Positions 17,803 to 25,377 of a stretch of DNA of 64,000 nucleotides are shown piece by piece. Origin of the DNA: Actinopolyspora halophila DSM 43834 (GTDB lineage Bacteria; Actinomycetota; Actinomycetes; Mycobacteriales; Pseudonocardiaceae); NCBI RefSeq assembly GCF_000371785.1, contig NZ_AQUI01000001.1, positions 1 through 64,000 of the forward strand. Direction: 5' to 3'. A program made the translations under genes and the position numbers. Positions within the stretch are counted from its first letter, which is position 1. Each line of letters opens with the position of its first letter. The notes under the pieces are model-generated. The model saw only the letters and a list, made by a program, of their open reading frames with translations, made no database searches and was not told the DNA's origin.

Positions 17803-18275
17803 GACGTCAGCTCCTCGTGCATCGTCTGGTGCCAGCTGTAGTCGCCCGTTTCCGCGGCGACGGCGGAACGCTCGTAGTAGCCCGCGGTGGGACCGTCCTT
17901 TTGAGCCTGTTCGTAGGTCTTGGTGGGATCACCGGTCGTGATGTGGTCCAGCCGGTCGAAGAACCCGCCGGCCTGCTCGTCGGCGGCGCGGTAGTTCTCG
18001 TTGGTCTCGGCCAGGGCATCGGCGGTTTCCAGCCCGTCCTCGACGAGGTACTTCACGCCCCACTCCCAGGCTTGACCGAACTTGCGCAACACCATTTCGA
18101 GATCGTCGTCACCGGCCGAGGAGGCGTTGTTGTTCACGTAGCCCAGCAGTCCTCTGCCGTCCTTGGCGCCGACGTCGAACGGGGCGATTTGGTCGAGCTC
18201 GTCGACCGCGTCGCGCACCCCGGTTTCGGCGCGTTTCAGCTCGTCGCGATCGACCGAGAAGTGCTGACTACCCAT
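17796..18275 (-). CDS. WXG100-superfamily-like partner protein
   Basis: 159 residues, almost entirely helical, beginning with a short strand and DELKRAETGVRDAVDELDQI, with FGQAWEWG in the turn position. It fits the LXG/WXG helical-hairpin proteins that pair with type VII toxins as co-secreted partners or chaperones. It overlaps the toxin gene start by 7 bp and the upstream SseB-like gene by 8 bp, so the three are translationally linked. Confidence 0.65.
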   Translation of the reverse strand: MGSQHFSVDRDELKRAETGVRDAVDELDQIAPFDVGAKDGRGLLGYVNNNASSAGDDDLEMVLRKFGQAWEWGVKYLVEDGLETADALAETNENYRAADEQAGGFFDRLDHITTGDPTKTYEQAQKDGPTAGYYERSAVAAETGDYSWHQTMHEELTSW

Positions 18276-18750
18276 CGGACGTGTCTCCGTGCACGTCGGG
18301 GTCCAGGGCGATGGCTGCGGGCACGATGCCGGGCACCGGCGGCAGCGCCACGGTGTGCTCGGCGGCCGGGTCGAGCAGCACGCCCGTGCCGCGCGGCAGT
18401 TGGACGAGCAGCTCGTCGAACACCTCGGCCCCGGACAACTGCCCGTAGGTAATCGAGGTGTCGCCCCGTTGTCCGCGCAGCGCGTAGTCGGCCAGCTGCT
18501 GCTGCTCGGAGAACACCGGCAACCACCACAGCCCGCCGGGCTCGGCGGACATGGTGGCCACGGTGTAGCCGTCCTCGCCGTGCTCGGTCTCGACGAGCAG
18601 CACGCTGCCCCGCAGCGTGTCCAGCAGCGCCTCGGGACCGTGCCCCTGCTGCATCGCCAGCGCGGCCGGGACGATCTCGCTCGCTCCGTGCTGGGTGGTC
18701 TCGGTGTGCGGCTGCTCGGCCAGTGTGCCGCCCCAGCCCAGTGTGCTCAT
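18268..18750 (-). CDS. SseB-like protein
   Basis: 160 residues with IVPAALAMQQG, LRGSVLLVETE and LWWLPVFSEQQQLADYA, the sequence pattern of the SseB N-terminal domain found in type VII toxin clusters. Overlaps its neighbours by 4 and 8 bp within the same minus operon. A role as chaperone or immunity factor is inferred from the cluster; no catalytic motif. Confidence 0.7.
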   Translation of the reverse strand: MSTLGWGGTLAEQPHTETTQHGASEIVPAALAMQQGHGPEALLDTLRGSVLLVETEHGEDGYTVATMSAEPGGLWWLPVFSEQQQLADYALRGQRGDTSITYGQLSGAEVFDELLVQLPRGTGVLLDPAAEHTVALPPVPGIVPAAIALDPDVHGDTSDG

Positions 18751-19022
18751 CGCGTCTCCGCGGGGGACTCGTCTCCGTGGGAGGGCCCGTCGGAGGGGGT
18801 GGTGTTCACGACGGTCTCCAGCCGGTCGGCGGCCACTCCTGCCCGGTCGGCGAGATCACCGAGCAGACTCGACAGCGCCGTGGCCACACGGGCATGGCCC
18901 ATGTCCTCGGCAGAGATCGAGGCGGCCGTGGCTCGCGAGTTGCGTTCGATGTCGCGCATCCGGCGCTGCACATCGGCCGCGGTGACCGGCTCGGCCTCGT
19001 GCTCGTGCTGGGGTGGCATCAC
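18747..19022 (-). CDS. Small helical protein in the type VII operon
   Basis: 91 residues, two predicted helices (VQRRMRDIERNSRATAAS and ALSSLLGDLADRAGVAADRL) and disordered acidic ends, similar in size and helix content to WXG100 proteins but without a clear WXG. ATGA overlaps on both sides tie it to the operon. Function unknown. Confidence 0.55.
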   Translation of the reverse strand: MMPPQHEHEAEPVTAADVQRRMRDIERNSRATAASISAEDMGHARVATALSSLLGDLADRAGVAADRLETVVNTTPSDGPSHGDESPAETR

Positions 19023-19366
19023 TCCACCACCACTCGCTGCACCGGGGCCGCGTTGGGCTGCTGGATCACGACGTCGTCGTTGTCCTCGTCCTGCCGGTAT
19101 CGCAGCCCGATCGTGTCGTCCTGGCGGACCCGTTTTTTGAGGTCGCGGCCGAGCAGCATCAGATGGTCGACCTCATCGCCGCTGTACTGGGCGGCCAGTC
19201 GTTCATAGCTGGGGTAGGCCACCACCCACTGGTGCCCGTCGACATACTCGGTGGCCATCTCCTCGGTCTCGAGGTCGCGTTCGACCACGACCCACCGCTG
19301 GGCGAACGTGTCCGGTTCCGGTGTGGTGCTCGACCGCGTCGAGGCCGCCCCTTCCAGCCAGCTCAT
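19019..19366 (-). CDS. Hypothetical protein, first gene of the type VII operon
   Basis: 115 residues from ATG 19366, chosen because GAGAGG lies 5 bases upstream. Mixed alpha/beta (QRWVVVERDLE, HQWVVAYPSYERLA). It opens the six-gene minus-strand toxin cluster. The 260-bp gap to the divergent ImmA-like gene should contain its promoter, but no clear hexamers are visible. No family recognised. Confidence 0.55.
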   Translation of the reverse strand: MSWLEGAASTRSSTTPEPDTFAQRWVVVERDLETEEMATEYVDGHQWVVAYPSYERLAAQYSGDEVDHLMLLGRDLKKRVRQDDTIGLRYRQDEDNDDVVIQQPNAAPVQRVVVE

Positions 19367-19627
19367 ACAACCCTCTCGAGGTCTGATCACAGGGCGTGTC
19401 CGTCCTGTACGGACGGATCCTTGCCCGATTGCTGTGCCCTCCCTGATCGCGTACTCGCGATGGGTCCGGATCAGGAGAGCATGAACGCGGCGGCCGGGGG
19501 AGGGGTGACGCTGTGACGATGATCGTCAACCCCGGTGTTTTCTCTATGGGGGAACCAGGTGTGATCACTGCCCCATCCCACGTAAAACCTCTCGGGAAAG
19601 CGATTCCCCTATTCGTAGGATGGTTGC

Positions 19628-20179
19628 ATGGTGAAACAGACGCCGCGTTTGGTCCGGCACCTCCGTCGGGAGAGCTCCCTGTGGGGGCTGCGGCGACAGC
19701 TGCGTAGAGAGCTGGACCGGCTGCAGCTGGAACCGCCGGTGTCGATCACCACCCTGGTCGACCGGTTGGCGGCCCAGCGCGGCAGACCGCTGCATCTCAT
19801 GCCGATGCCGCTCGATCCCTACGGGCCGAGCGGGCTGTGGATCGCCACGGGCACGGGCGACTACGTGTGCTATCAGCAGCACACCACCCGCGCCCACCAG
19901 GACCACATCATCGCCCACGAGGTGGGGCACATGCTGGTCGACCATCCGCCGGGCATCGCCGACAACGAGCTGCTGACCTATCTCGTCCCGGATCTCTCGC
20001 CGGAACTGATCGCCACGTTGCTGCGGCGCGACCACGACGACAGCCACAGCGAACGCGAGGCCGAGGACATCGCCACGCTGCTGCTGCAGCGCAGCGAACT
20101 GAGCGAGGTCTCGGCCACCTACTCCGCGCGCGCGGCACGCACCCAGGCCGCCCTCGCTGCGAGACCCGGATGGGTGTGA
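19628..20179 (+). CDS. ImmA/IrrE-like metallopeptidase domain protein
   Basis: 183 residues with HEVGH (His97, Glu98, His101) and an acidic stretch HSEREAEDIA about 45 residues later that would give the third zinc ligand, as in ImmA/IrrE peptidases that cleave HTH repressors. It is followed by a membrane protein (10-bp overlap) and a convergent HTH gene. This trio occurs widely in actinobacteria. A regulatory cleavage of the neighbouring repressor is plausible but not shown here. Confidence 0.8.
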   Translation: MVKQTPRLVRHLRRESSLWGLRRQLRRELDRLQLEPPVSITTLVDRLAAQRGRPLHLMPMPLDPYGPSGLWIATGTGDYVCYQQHTTRAHQDHIIAHEVGHMLVDHPPGIADNELLTYLVPDLSPELIATLLRRDHDDSHSEREAEDIATLLLQRSELSEVSATYSARAARTQAALAARPGWV

Positions 20180-21228
20180 GCGCGCTGCTGCACACCCTGG
20201 CTGCCACCGGGGTCGGGATGCTGCTGGTCGGGCGGCTGCGGACGCTGCGCCACACCCCCCGCGATCCCGCGCTGCGTGCGCTGGTGGCCGCGCTGGTGCT
20301 GCTGCTGGTGTTGACCCTGCTGGGCGGGGCCGGGGTGACCGGCACGCTGTTCAGCACCACCGGCTGGTCGTCGGTGGCCGCGCGCGGTCTCCAGGTGGGC
20401 ACGGTGCTGGCGTTGGCGCTGTTTTTCGGCTACAGCGGTTATTCGAGCGCACGTGCCCGCCGCACGGGCTGGTGGGATGTGCGCATCGCCGCGACGGTGC
20501 TGGTTGGCATGGTCGCCCTGGTGGGGCTGGGCGGCCCCGGAAGCGGTGCCGCCGCCGTCGGGCTCGCGTTGTCCGGGGGCTATACCACCGTGATGCTGCT
20601 GCGCACCGGCGTGTGGGGGCTGGACTATCTCGGCGAGGTCGCCGGCCGGATGCGTCCCAGCCCCCCGATGGGCACGGTCGGGCTGTGGCTGTGCGGGCTG
20701 GCCACGGCCGTGGGCACCACCACGGCGCTGGCGCCCCCGGGTGGGCAGCTGCCCGAGTCGGTGCGCGCGGGGCTGCACCGCGCCTATCCAGTCGGAACGC
20801 TACTGTTCACCGCGAGTCTGCTGTATCCGACGCTGCTGACCCGGATCGCTGCGCTGCGGCTGTGGCAGCGGCACTGGCGCACCTACCGGGAGCTGGAGCC
20901 ATTGTGGCGGCAGCTGTCGGCCGCGTTTCCGGAAGCCTCACCCGCGCCGCTGCGGTGGTGGCATCGGCTGCCGTGGCGGGTGCACCACCGGCACTGGCAG
21001 CGGGTCATCGCCATCCGGGACGCGCTGCTGTGGCTGGGCCCGCACCTGGTCGATCTCGGCGTGACCACGCAGAGCACGCTGCCGCAGCAAGCCACCGGGG
21101 TGATCCGGGCACTGCAGCGGGTCCACGCCGGTGTGGCGCCCACCTCCAACGACATCGCGCTGGTGGCCGTCGACGATGCGGCCCCGGCCGGGGCGATGCT
21201 GGTGCGGCTGTCCCGCGCGATGGGCTGA
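20170..21228 (+). CDS. MAB_1171c-like integral membrane protein
   Basis: 352 residues with about seven hydrophobic helices in the first 230 residues and a cytoplasmic C-terminal domain rich in Arg/Trp/His (WQRHWRTYRELEPLW, DALLWLGPHLVDLG). Size, topology and coupling to an ImmA-like gene match the MAB_1171c/DUF6545 membrane proteins that accompany ImmA and HTH genes in actinobacteria. ATG 20170 overlaps the end of the peptidase gene. Transport or signalling role not known. Confidence 0.7.
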   Translation: MGVSALLHTLAATGVGMLLVGRLRTLRHTPRDPALRALVAALVLLLVLTLLGGAGVTGTLFSTTGWSSVAARGLQVGTVLALALFFGYSGYSSARARRTGWWDVRIAATVLVGMVALVGLGGPGSGAAAVGLALSGGYTTVMLLRTGVWGLDYLGEVAGRMRPSPPMGTVGLWLCGLATAVGTTTALAPPGGQLPESVRAGLHRAYPVGTLLFTASLLYPTLLTRIAALRLWQRHWRTYRELEPLWRQLSAAFPEASPAPLRWWHRLPWRVHHRHWQRVIAIRDALLWLGPHLVDLGVTTQSTLPQQATGVIRALQRVHAGVAPTSNDIALVAVDDAAPAGAMLVRLSRAMG

Positions 21229-21272
21229 CTCCGCACCCCGCCGGGGCTCGGACGAGCTCACCACCGAGCGAG

Positions 21273-21671
21273 CTAGGACTCCGGCGACGGGGCCAGCTGA
21301 TCGACCAACTGCCGCACGAGCTGCAAATTCGACTGCGACAGATTTTGCGCCCGCGCTGCGATGCCGACCACGTCGGCATGGCCCATCTTGGTCACCAGAT
21401 CCATTTGACACGCGTAGTCGCGCGCCCACTCGTGATCATGTGTCGCCAGAAAATCCACCGACACCCCGAAATGCTCGGCGAGCTTCCCGGCGACCTGCAG
21501 GGACGGCTCCGTCCTCTCGCCGGACCGCAGCGCATGCAGATACGCGCGCCCGATCCCGGTCGACTCGGCGATTTCCTTCCAGGTATAGCTCTTCCCATCG
21601 GGGCGCGGCACTGCCTGCTGGAGGTAGGTGATGCGCTCCCCCAGGGGAAACGCCTCGACACCCTCACTCAT
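21273..21671 (-). CDS. XRE-family HTH regulator
   Basis: 132 residues from ATG 21671, which has AGGAG eight bases upstream. YTWKEIAESTGIGRAYLHALRSGER is a helix-turn-helix of the Cro/C1 type, followed by a helical C-terminal domain (LQLVRQLVDQL). It is convergent with the membrane-protein gene and divergent from the NB-ARC regulator; the palindrome at 21766 in between is its probable operator. It may be the target of the ImmA-like peptidase. Confidence 0.8.
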   Translation of the reverse strand: MSEGVEAFPLGERITYLQQAVPRPDGKSYTWKEIAESTGIGRAYLHALRSGERTEPSLQVAGKLAEHFGVSVDFLATHDHEWARDYACQMDLVTKMGHADVVGIAARAQNLSQSNLQLVRQLVDQLAPSPES

Positions 21672-21724
21672 CGCCACTCCTGTCCCCCACAGCGAACCAA
21701 TGAAGCGCATTGCATCCACTGTCG

Positions 21725-21753
21725 TTGACACGTTGTTCGCCACAGCATATCTT
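21725..21753 (+). promoter_or_regulatory. Sigma70-type promoter for the NB-ARC regulator
   Basis: TTGACA, a 17-base spacer, then TATCTT. It reads toward the gene at 21867. A half-site ATCCACTGT lies just before it at 21714 and a full palindrome lies just after it, so it is likely repressed by a local HTH protein. Confidence 0.6.
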
Positions 21754-21765
21754 ACCCCCGACTGT

Positions 21766-21781
21766 ATCCACTGTAGTGGAT
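21766..21781. promoter_or_regulatory. Palindromic operator candidate
   Basis: ATCCACT-GT-AGTGGAT, a perfect inverted repeat located between two divergent HTH genes and about at the expected transcription start. The half-site ATCCACTGT recurs at 21714-21722. Confidence 0.55.
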
Positions 21782-21866
21782 GAATCGGGGTTTGGACAGG
21801 CCGAATCGAGGGGGCGCCCCCTCCGGCGCTCGGCCGTCCCCCACCGGGGAGGACAGGGGGAGACAC

Positions 21867-22724
21867 ATGCACTTGGGACAGCGGCTGCGCCGGTGGCGCC
21901 AACACCGGGGGCTGTCACAACGGCAGCTCGCCGAACAGGCCGGCTGCCACATATCGCTGATCGGCCACACCGAGGCGGGCCGCAAAATCCCCACCGCGGC
22001 AGTGACCGCCCACCTCGACAGGGTCCTCGCCACCGACGGGGATCTGGCCGCGCTGCTGCCCACACGCACCCCCAACGGGGTGCCCAACCAACTCCCGCCG
22101 GTCAGCGCACAGCTGTACGGACGCGACCACGAATGGGAGCGGCTCGGCGCGCTGGCCGAGCACAGTCACGTGATCGTGACCGGAGAAGCCGGCATCGGCA
22201 AGACCAGCCTGGCCGTGAGCTGGGCCAGCCACACCGCGGAATTTCCCGACGGGATCCTGTACCGCGACCTGGGCGGCGAGCCCGACCCGGAGAGGGTGCT
22301 GACCGGACTGCTGGACGATCTCGGGCACGCGCCCCCGAGTGGGGGCATTCCCGCGCAGAGCAGGCTGCTGCGCAGCGCGCTGGCCCACAAACGCATGCTG
22401 CTCGTACTCGACGGAGTCGACGATGCCCAACAGGTGCGGCCCCTGCTGCCCAACCTGCTGCGCAGCCGCGCGGTGCTGACCAGTCGCAGCGACCTCGACG
22501 AGCTGGTGCTGGACGGGCACAGCGAGCAACTCCGGCTGGGGCCGCTGCCTCCCGAACACGGGATGCAGCTGCTCACCCACGGTCCCGCCACCGCGGTCGC
22601 CACCGATGCCACCGAGCTGGACAGCCTCGCCCGGCGAGCCGGTGGCCACCCCCGCACCCTCCGTGCTCTGGCCCACGGGCTGCCCGGAATCGCCACCCCG
22701 GACCGTGGCGGGCTGGCCGCCTGA
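21867..22724 (+). CDS. HTH plus NB-ARC-like ATPase regulator
   Basis: 285 residues from ATG 21867 (strong purine-rich ribosome site). Residues 1-55 form an XRE-type HTH (GLSQRQLAEQAGCHISLI); then a P-loop GEAGIGKTS at 106-114 and Walker B LLVLDGVDD. This is the AfsR/SARP-like arrangement but truncated: there is no TPR region after the ATPase, so the protein stops where sensor repeats usually begin. Probably a nucleotide-dependent transcription factor. Divergent from the XRE gene. Confidence 0.72.
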   Translation: MHLGQRLRRWRQHRGLSQRQLAEQAGCHISLIGHTEAGRKIPTAAVTAHLDRVLATDGDLAALLPTRTPNGVPNQLPPVSAQLYGRDHEWERLGALAEHSHVIVTGEAGIGKTSLAVSWASHTAEFPDGILYRDLGGEPDPERVLTGLLDDLGHAPPSGGIPAQSRLLRSALAHKRMLLVLDGVDDAQQVRPLLPNLLRSRAVLTSRSDLDELVLDGHSEQLRLGPLPPEHGMQLLTHGPATAVATDATELDSLARRAGGHPRTLRALAHGLPGIATPDRGGLAA

Positions 22725-22921
22725 CGCGGCTCCCCCATCAGGGCATCAGTCGATTTTCCCCGTCCACACAATGCGGAGCCGCGGCCTGACACCGCGGCTC
22801 CGACACGACTGCTGCGTACACACCAACTGCACCACAGCGCCACTGAGCGTACCGGGTCGCAGTGCTCCGCACCAGAGCGACCCTCATCACGCGGTGCGCG
22901 CTGAGAACAGGACACAACGAC

Positions 22922-24259
22922 ATGTCGCGATCGTTGAACAACGCCCACCTGTCCGGCTCCACGATCTACCGGGGCCACCGGGCCATGGACAACTACGTAC
23001 CCGTACACAACCGAGTGGCCCGAGGCAGGGTCGGTATCCCCACCAAGCATGTGGGCATCTGGTCCTACATCACCGGCCACGAGCAGGGCTGGAAACTCAC
23101 CGAGTCACAGATCGCTCGCGAGGTCAGCACCCCGGACCAGCCAGTCGGAAGGGCATTCGTGCGCAGCGCGCTGGAATCGTTCCAGCAGGCAGGGCTGCTG
23201 TATCGGATGCAGACCCGCAACCCCGACGGCACGATGGGCGAATCATGCTGGTTCGTCACCGAGGTGCCGCTGCGGCTCGCCGATGACGGGATCACCGACC
23301 CGGACACGATCCGGAACGCGATCGAGCGGGACTGGTCGAGCTCGTTCCCGGACGCTCCGCCGCTCGGTTTGGTATCGGACCTGGATCAGCGTTTCCCCAG
23401 CGCAGCACCGATGTCGCCAAACGCGACATCGGGCGTGACCAGCGACGATTCCACCGATGTTGAGCCGGACTCCTCCGACAGGGCCGAACATCCTCCGACT
23501 GACCCGGAAAATCCCAGCGCAGCACCGATGTCGGCTAAGCCGACATCGGTGACACCGACATCGGTGCAGGAAACAACGAAGAAGATCAAGGGGAAGAAGA
23601 GCAAGGGGAAGGACTCCTCATCCTCAAACTCCTTCTCCACGCGAGGCGCCCCCAACGAGGATGATGAAAAGAACCGGTCCTCTCCCCCGGCTGAGACCGG
23701 CACACACGCCGCCCCGCACACAGACGGCGCCGCACCGACTCCGAACGAGTCGCCGCGGATGCGGCGGTTCTGGGACACGTTGCCGGCCGCGGTCACCCCA
23801 AGCGTGCCCGCGCGTCAGTCGCTGAACCCCATGATCGAGCAGCTGCTGGCCCCGCCCCACCGGTGGGACGACGACGGGCACGGGCCCGAGCTGCTGGCCA
23901 TGTGGTTCGCGCGGCGTAAGCCGCACCGGGCGATCAGCAGTCCCGCCGGCTGGGTCAACAGTCAGATCAAGTACGCCCCCGCCGGGCCCCCTGACGACGA
24001 GTACGTCGCTCCGGAGTACTGCCCGTACGAGTGCGACGAGAACGGGCTCGTGCTCGAAGTCACCGACACCGGTGCCGACCGGATGCGCCGCTGCCCCGCC
24101 AACCACGGCACCGGCCTACCCGGGCCCCATTCCAACACCGACGATCCCGGCGAGATCGCCACCGTCATCACCCGCAGCCTGCACCAAGCCAGCACCCGCG
24201 CACACGGCGCACTCCCGGCCGGACTTCCCATCGCCGGTAACGACGACCCACCGTTCTGA
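22922..24259 (+). CDS. Winged-helix replication-initiator-like protein (lambda O-like plan), copy 1
   Basis: 445 residues from ATG 22922. The first 120 residues hold a winged-helix unit (VGIPTKHVGIWSYI, LTESQIAREV, FVRSALESFQQAGLL). A hydrophilic linker of about 150 residues follows, whose DNA carries palindromic repeats (23396-23565), then a C-terminal domain (MRRFWDTLPAAV, SPAGWVNSQIKYA) with CPYECD...CPANH cysteines. DNA-binding head, repeat-bearing linker and C-terminal partner domain is the plan of phage lambda O, whose origin lies inside its own gene. Replication role is inference. ATG 22985 is an alternative start. Confidence 0.55.
   Translation: MSRSLNNAHLSGSTIYRGHRAMDNYVPVHNRVARGRVGIPTKHVGIWSYITGHEQGWKLTESQIAREVSTPDQPVGRAFVRSALESFQQAGLLYRMQTRNPDGTMGESCWFVTEVPLRLADDGITDPDTIRNAIERDWSSSFPDAPPLGLVSDLDQRFPSAAPMSPNATSGVTSDDSTDVEPDSSDRAEHPPTDPENPSAAPMSAKPTSVTPTSVQETTKKIKGKKSKGKDSSSSNSFSTRGAPNEDDEKNRSSPPAETGTHAAPHTDGAAPTPNESPRMRRFWDTLPAAVTPSVPARQSLNPMIEQLLAPPHRWDDDGHGPELLAMWFARRKPHRAISSPAGWVNSQIKYAPAGPPDDEYVAPEYCPYECDENGLVLEVTDTGADRMRRCPANHGTGLPGPHSNTDDPGEIATVITRSLHQASTRAHGALPAGLPIAGNDDPPF
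23396..23565. repeat. Palindromic repeat cluster inside the initiator-like gene
   Basis: Inverted repeat 1 (23408-23432): CCGATGTCGC, 5 nt, GCGACATCGG. Inverted repeat 2 (23524-23550): ACCGATGTCGGCT, one base, AGCCGACATCGGT. A further ACCGACATCGGT at 23554 and a degenerate CCGATGTTG at 23453. A 21-bp direct repeat (23396-23416 and 23513-23533) carries the first arms. Candidate iterons or operator. Confidence 0.65.
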
Positions 24260-24276
24260 CCCCGTGCCCCAGACAC

Positions 24277-24320
24277 AAAAAACCCGCCTGCCCTCCCACC
24301 ACAGTGGGAAGACAGGCGGG
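24277..24320 (-). terminator. Rho-independent terminator (minus)
   Basis: On the minus strand a long stem (outer arms CCCGCCTG / CAGGCGGG, inner TCCCAC / GTGGGA) is followed by six T. It ends the small minus gene at 24349 and may also stop plus transcripts from the initiator-like gene. Confidence 0.8.
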
Positions 24321-24348
24321 CGATTTCCTTATCTCCGCGTGCTGGTCT

Positions 24349-24624
24349 TCAGCCTGTGACGTTTCCCCAGTGAACCGCTCCAGCGGCCGCCGCTCCCTGC
24401 ATTTTCTGCTCGATCCGTTCCAGCACTTCGTGCTGCGCGGCGAGCATCTCGAACTGAGCCTTCTGGAACCACGCGTTCACCTTGTCGCCGTGACTGAGCA
24501 GGTGTCCCGTCCGCTCCAGTTCCTGCGTGCCTTGCTCAAACGCGCGCTGCGCCCGCTCGAACGGGGAGGCGTATCCCTCTGTCTGGTCCGTTTGGCCGGT
24601 GTGGATGTTGTAGGTCTCGGTCAT
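24349..24624 (-). CDS. Small helical protein
   Basis: 91 residues from ATG 24624, which follows AAGGGAG. It is mainly one long helix (PFERAQRAFEQGTQELERTG, then QKAQFEMLAAQHEVLERIEQKM), probably a coiled coil. It stands alone on the minus strand with its own terminator. No family recognised. Confidence 0.6.
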   Translation of the reverse strand: MTETYNIHTGQTDQTEGYASPFERAQRAFEQGTQELERTGHLLSHGDKVNAWFQKAQFEMLAAQHEVLERIEQKMQGAAAAGAVHWGNVTG

Positions 24625-24741
24625 ACCGACTCCCTTCGTGATCATCTGGGTACGTAGTAGGGACTGTAGCGCGCGATGCCGCGCTACTGGTAGCTGCCAA
24701 CCGAATCGGCGTCACTGGCCAACTCCGACTCGACATGTCCG

Positions 24742-24774
24742 AAAAAGTCTCGGTCGCCCTGAGGCGACCGAGAC
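24742..24774 (-). terminator. Rho-independent terminator (minus)
   Basis: Perfect 12-bp stem GTCTCGGTCGCC / GGCGACCGAGAC with a 4-nt loop, followed on the minus strand by TTTTT. No convincing minus-strand gene lies upstream of it, so it may end an unrecognised transcript or protect the small gene at 24349. Confidence 0.7.
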
Positions 24775-25277
24775 TACCCAGATGAATTGAAGGTGGACGA
24801 TGCCCGAGAGGACAACGAGAACCCAATTCCAGGACTACTCTACCCCACTCCTTTAGTCCTGCAGAGTGACGGGCGGGGGAAGCATAAGCGAGATGAATGG
24901 CCTCACCTCGAAGTGGACACGCTCAGCGAGGTGGAGATCAACTGCGGTATGCCAGCTCCCCAGGCCGGCAGAAGCTACAGGAGCTTGGGCCTCTGCGGTG
25001 TCCGCGGTGTTGATGGCGGCGGCACAGCGGGCGGACGCGGCCAATCTGGTGCGGCTGCGCGCCGAGTGGCCGGAGTTGGTGGTGGAGACGGAGGACCGAT
25101 ATCGGACTCCGGATGGTCGGTTTCCCGACGAGTGAGGGTGTGCGCTAGGGCTCCCCACGTCGGGCAGTGGCAAGAGCTCTGGCGTTCAGGTAGGCAAGAA
25201 CGCGGATTTGGGGTAGCAGCGGTTTGCGGAGCAACACAAAGCTATGACCTCCTGATTGTTCTTCGGCATGTCCGGTT
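24775..25277. other. Gene-poor stretch between two terminators
   Basis: About 500 bp with only weak, conflicting frames on both strands and lower-quality codon use than its surroundings. The only segment with clear coding character is the short plus frame at 25013-25135. It looks like a decayed gene or an untranslated transcript. Confidence 0.4.
25013..25135 (+). pseudogene. Possible remnant of a small gene
   Basis: A 40-residue frame (AAQRADAANLVRLRAEWPEL then RYRTPDGRFPDE) with strongly GC-biased third positions, but no ribosome site before its ATG; the upstream continuation of the frame loses coding character. Probably the 3' end of a broken gene. It could also be a real micro-gene. Confidence 0.3.
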
Positions 25278-25310
25278 GGGGCAGGCGGGGTGACGTCTGC
25301 CCCGTTTTTT
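25278..25310 (+). terminator. Rho-independent terminator
   Basis: Stem GGGGCAG / CTGCCCC with a 12-nt loop and then GTTTTTT. It insulates the helicase promoter 5 bp downstream from transcription arriving from the left. Confidence 0.75.
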
Positions 25311-25314
25311 GACC

Positions 25315-25343
25315 TTGCATCAGGGGTGTTACCTCCATAGTAT
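25315..25343 (+). promoter_or_regulatory. Promoter of the helicase gene, with overlapping inverted repeat
   Basis: TTGCAT, 17 bases, TAGTAT. The -10 lies inside an imperfect inverted repeat GTGTTACCT ... AGGTATCAC (25326-25354). The same -10 context occurs in the WhiB promoter at 27842, suggesting shared control. Confidence 0.65.
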
Positions 25344-25377
25344 GTAGGTATCACACCACATTGAAGAGAGGTGGGGC

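Noticed and set aside
24853-25173. 106-residue minus frame upstream of the terminator at 24742
   Set aside because: Ser/Arg/Thr-rich with poor third-position bias; the opposite plus frame is better in part. Not called, though the orphan terminator leaves some doubt.
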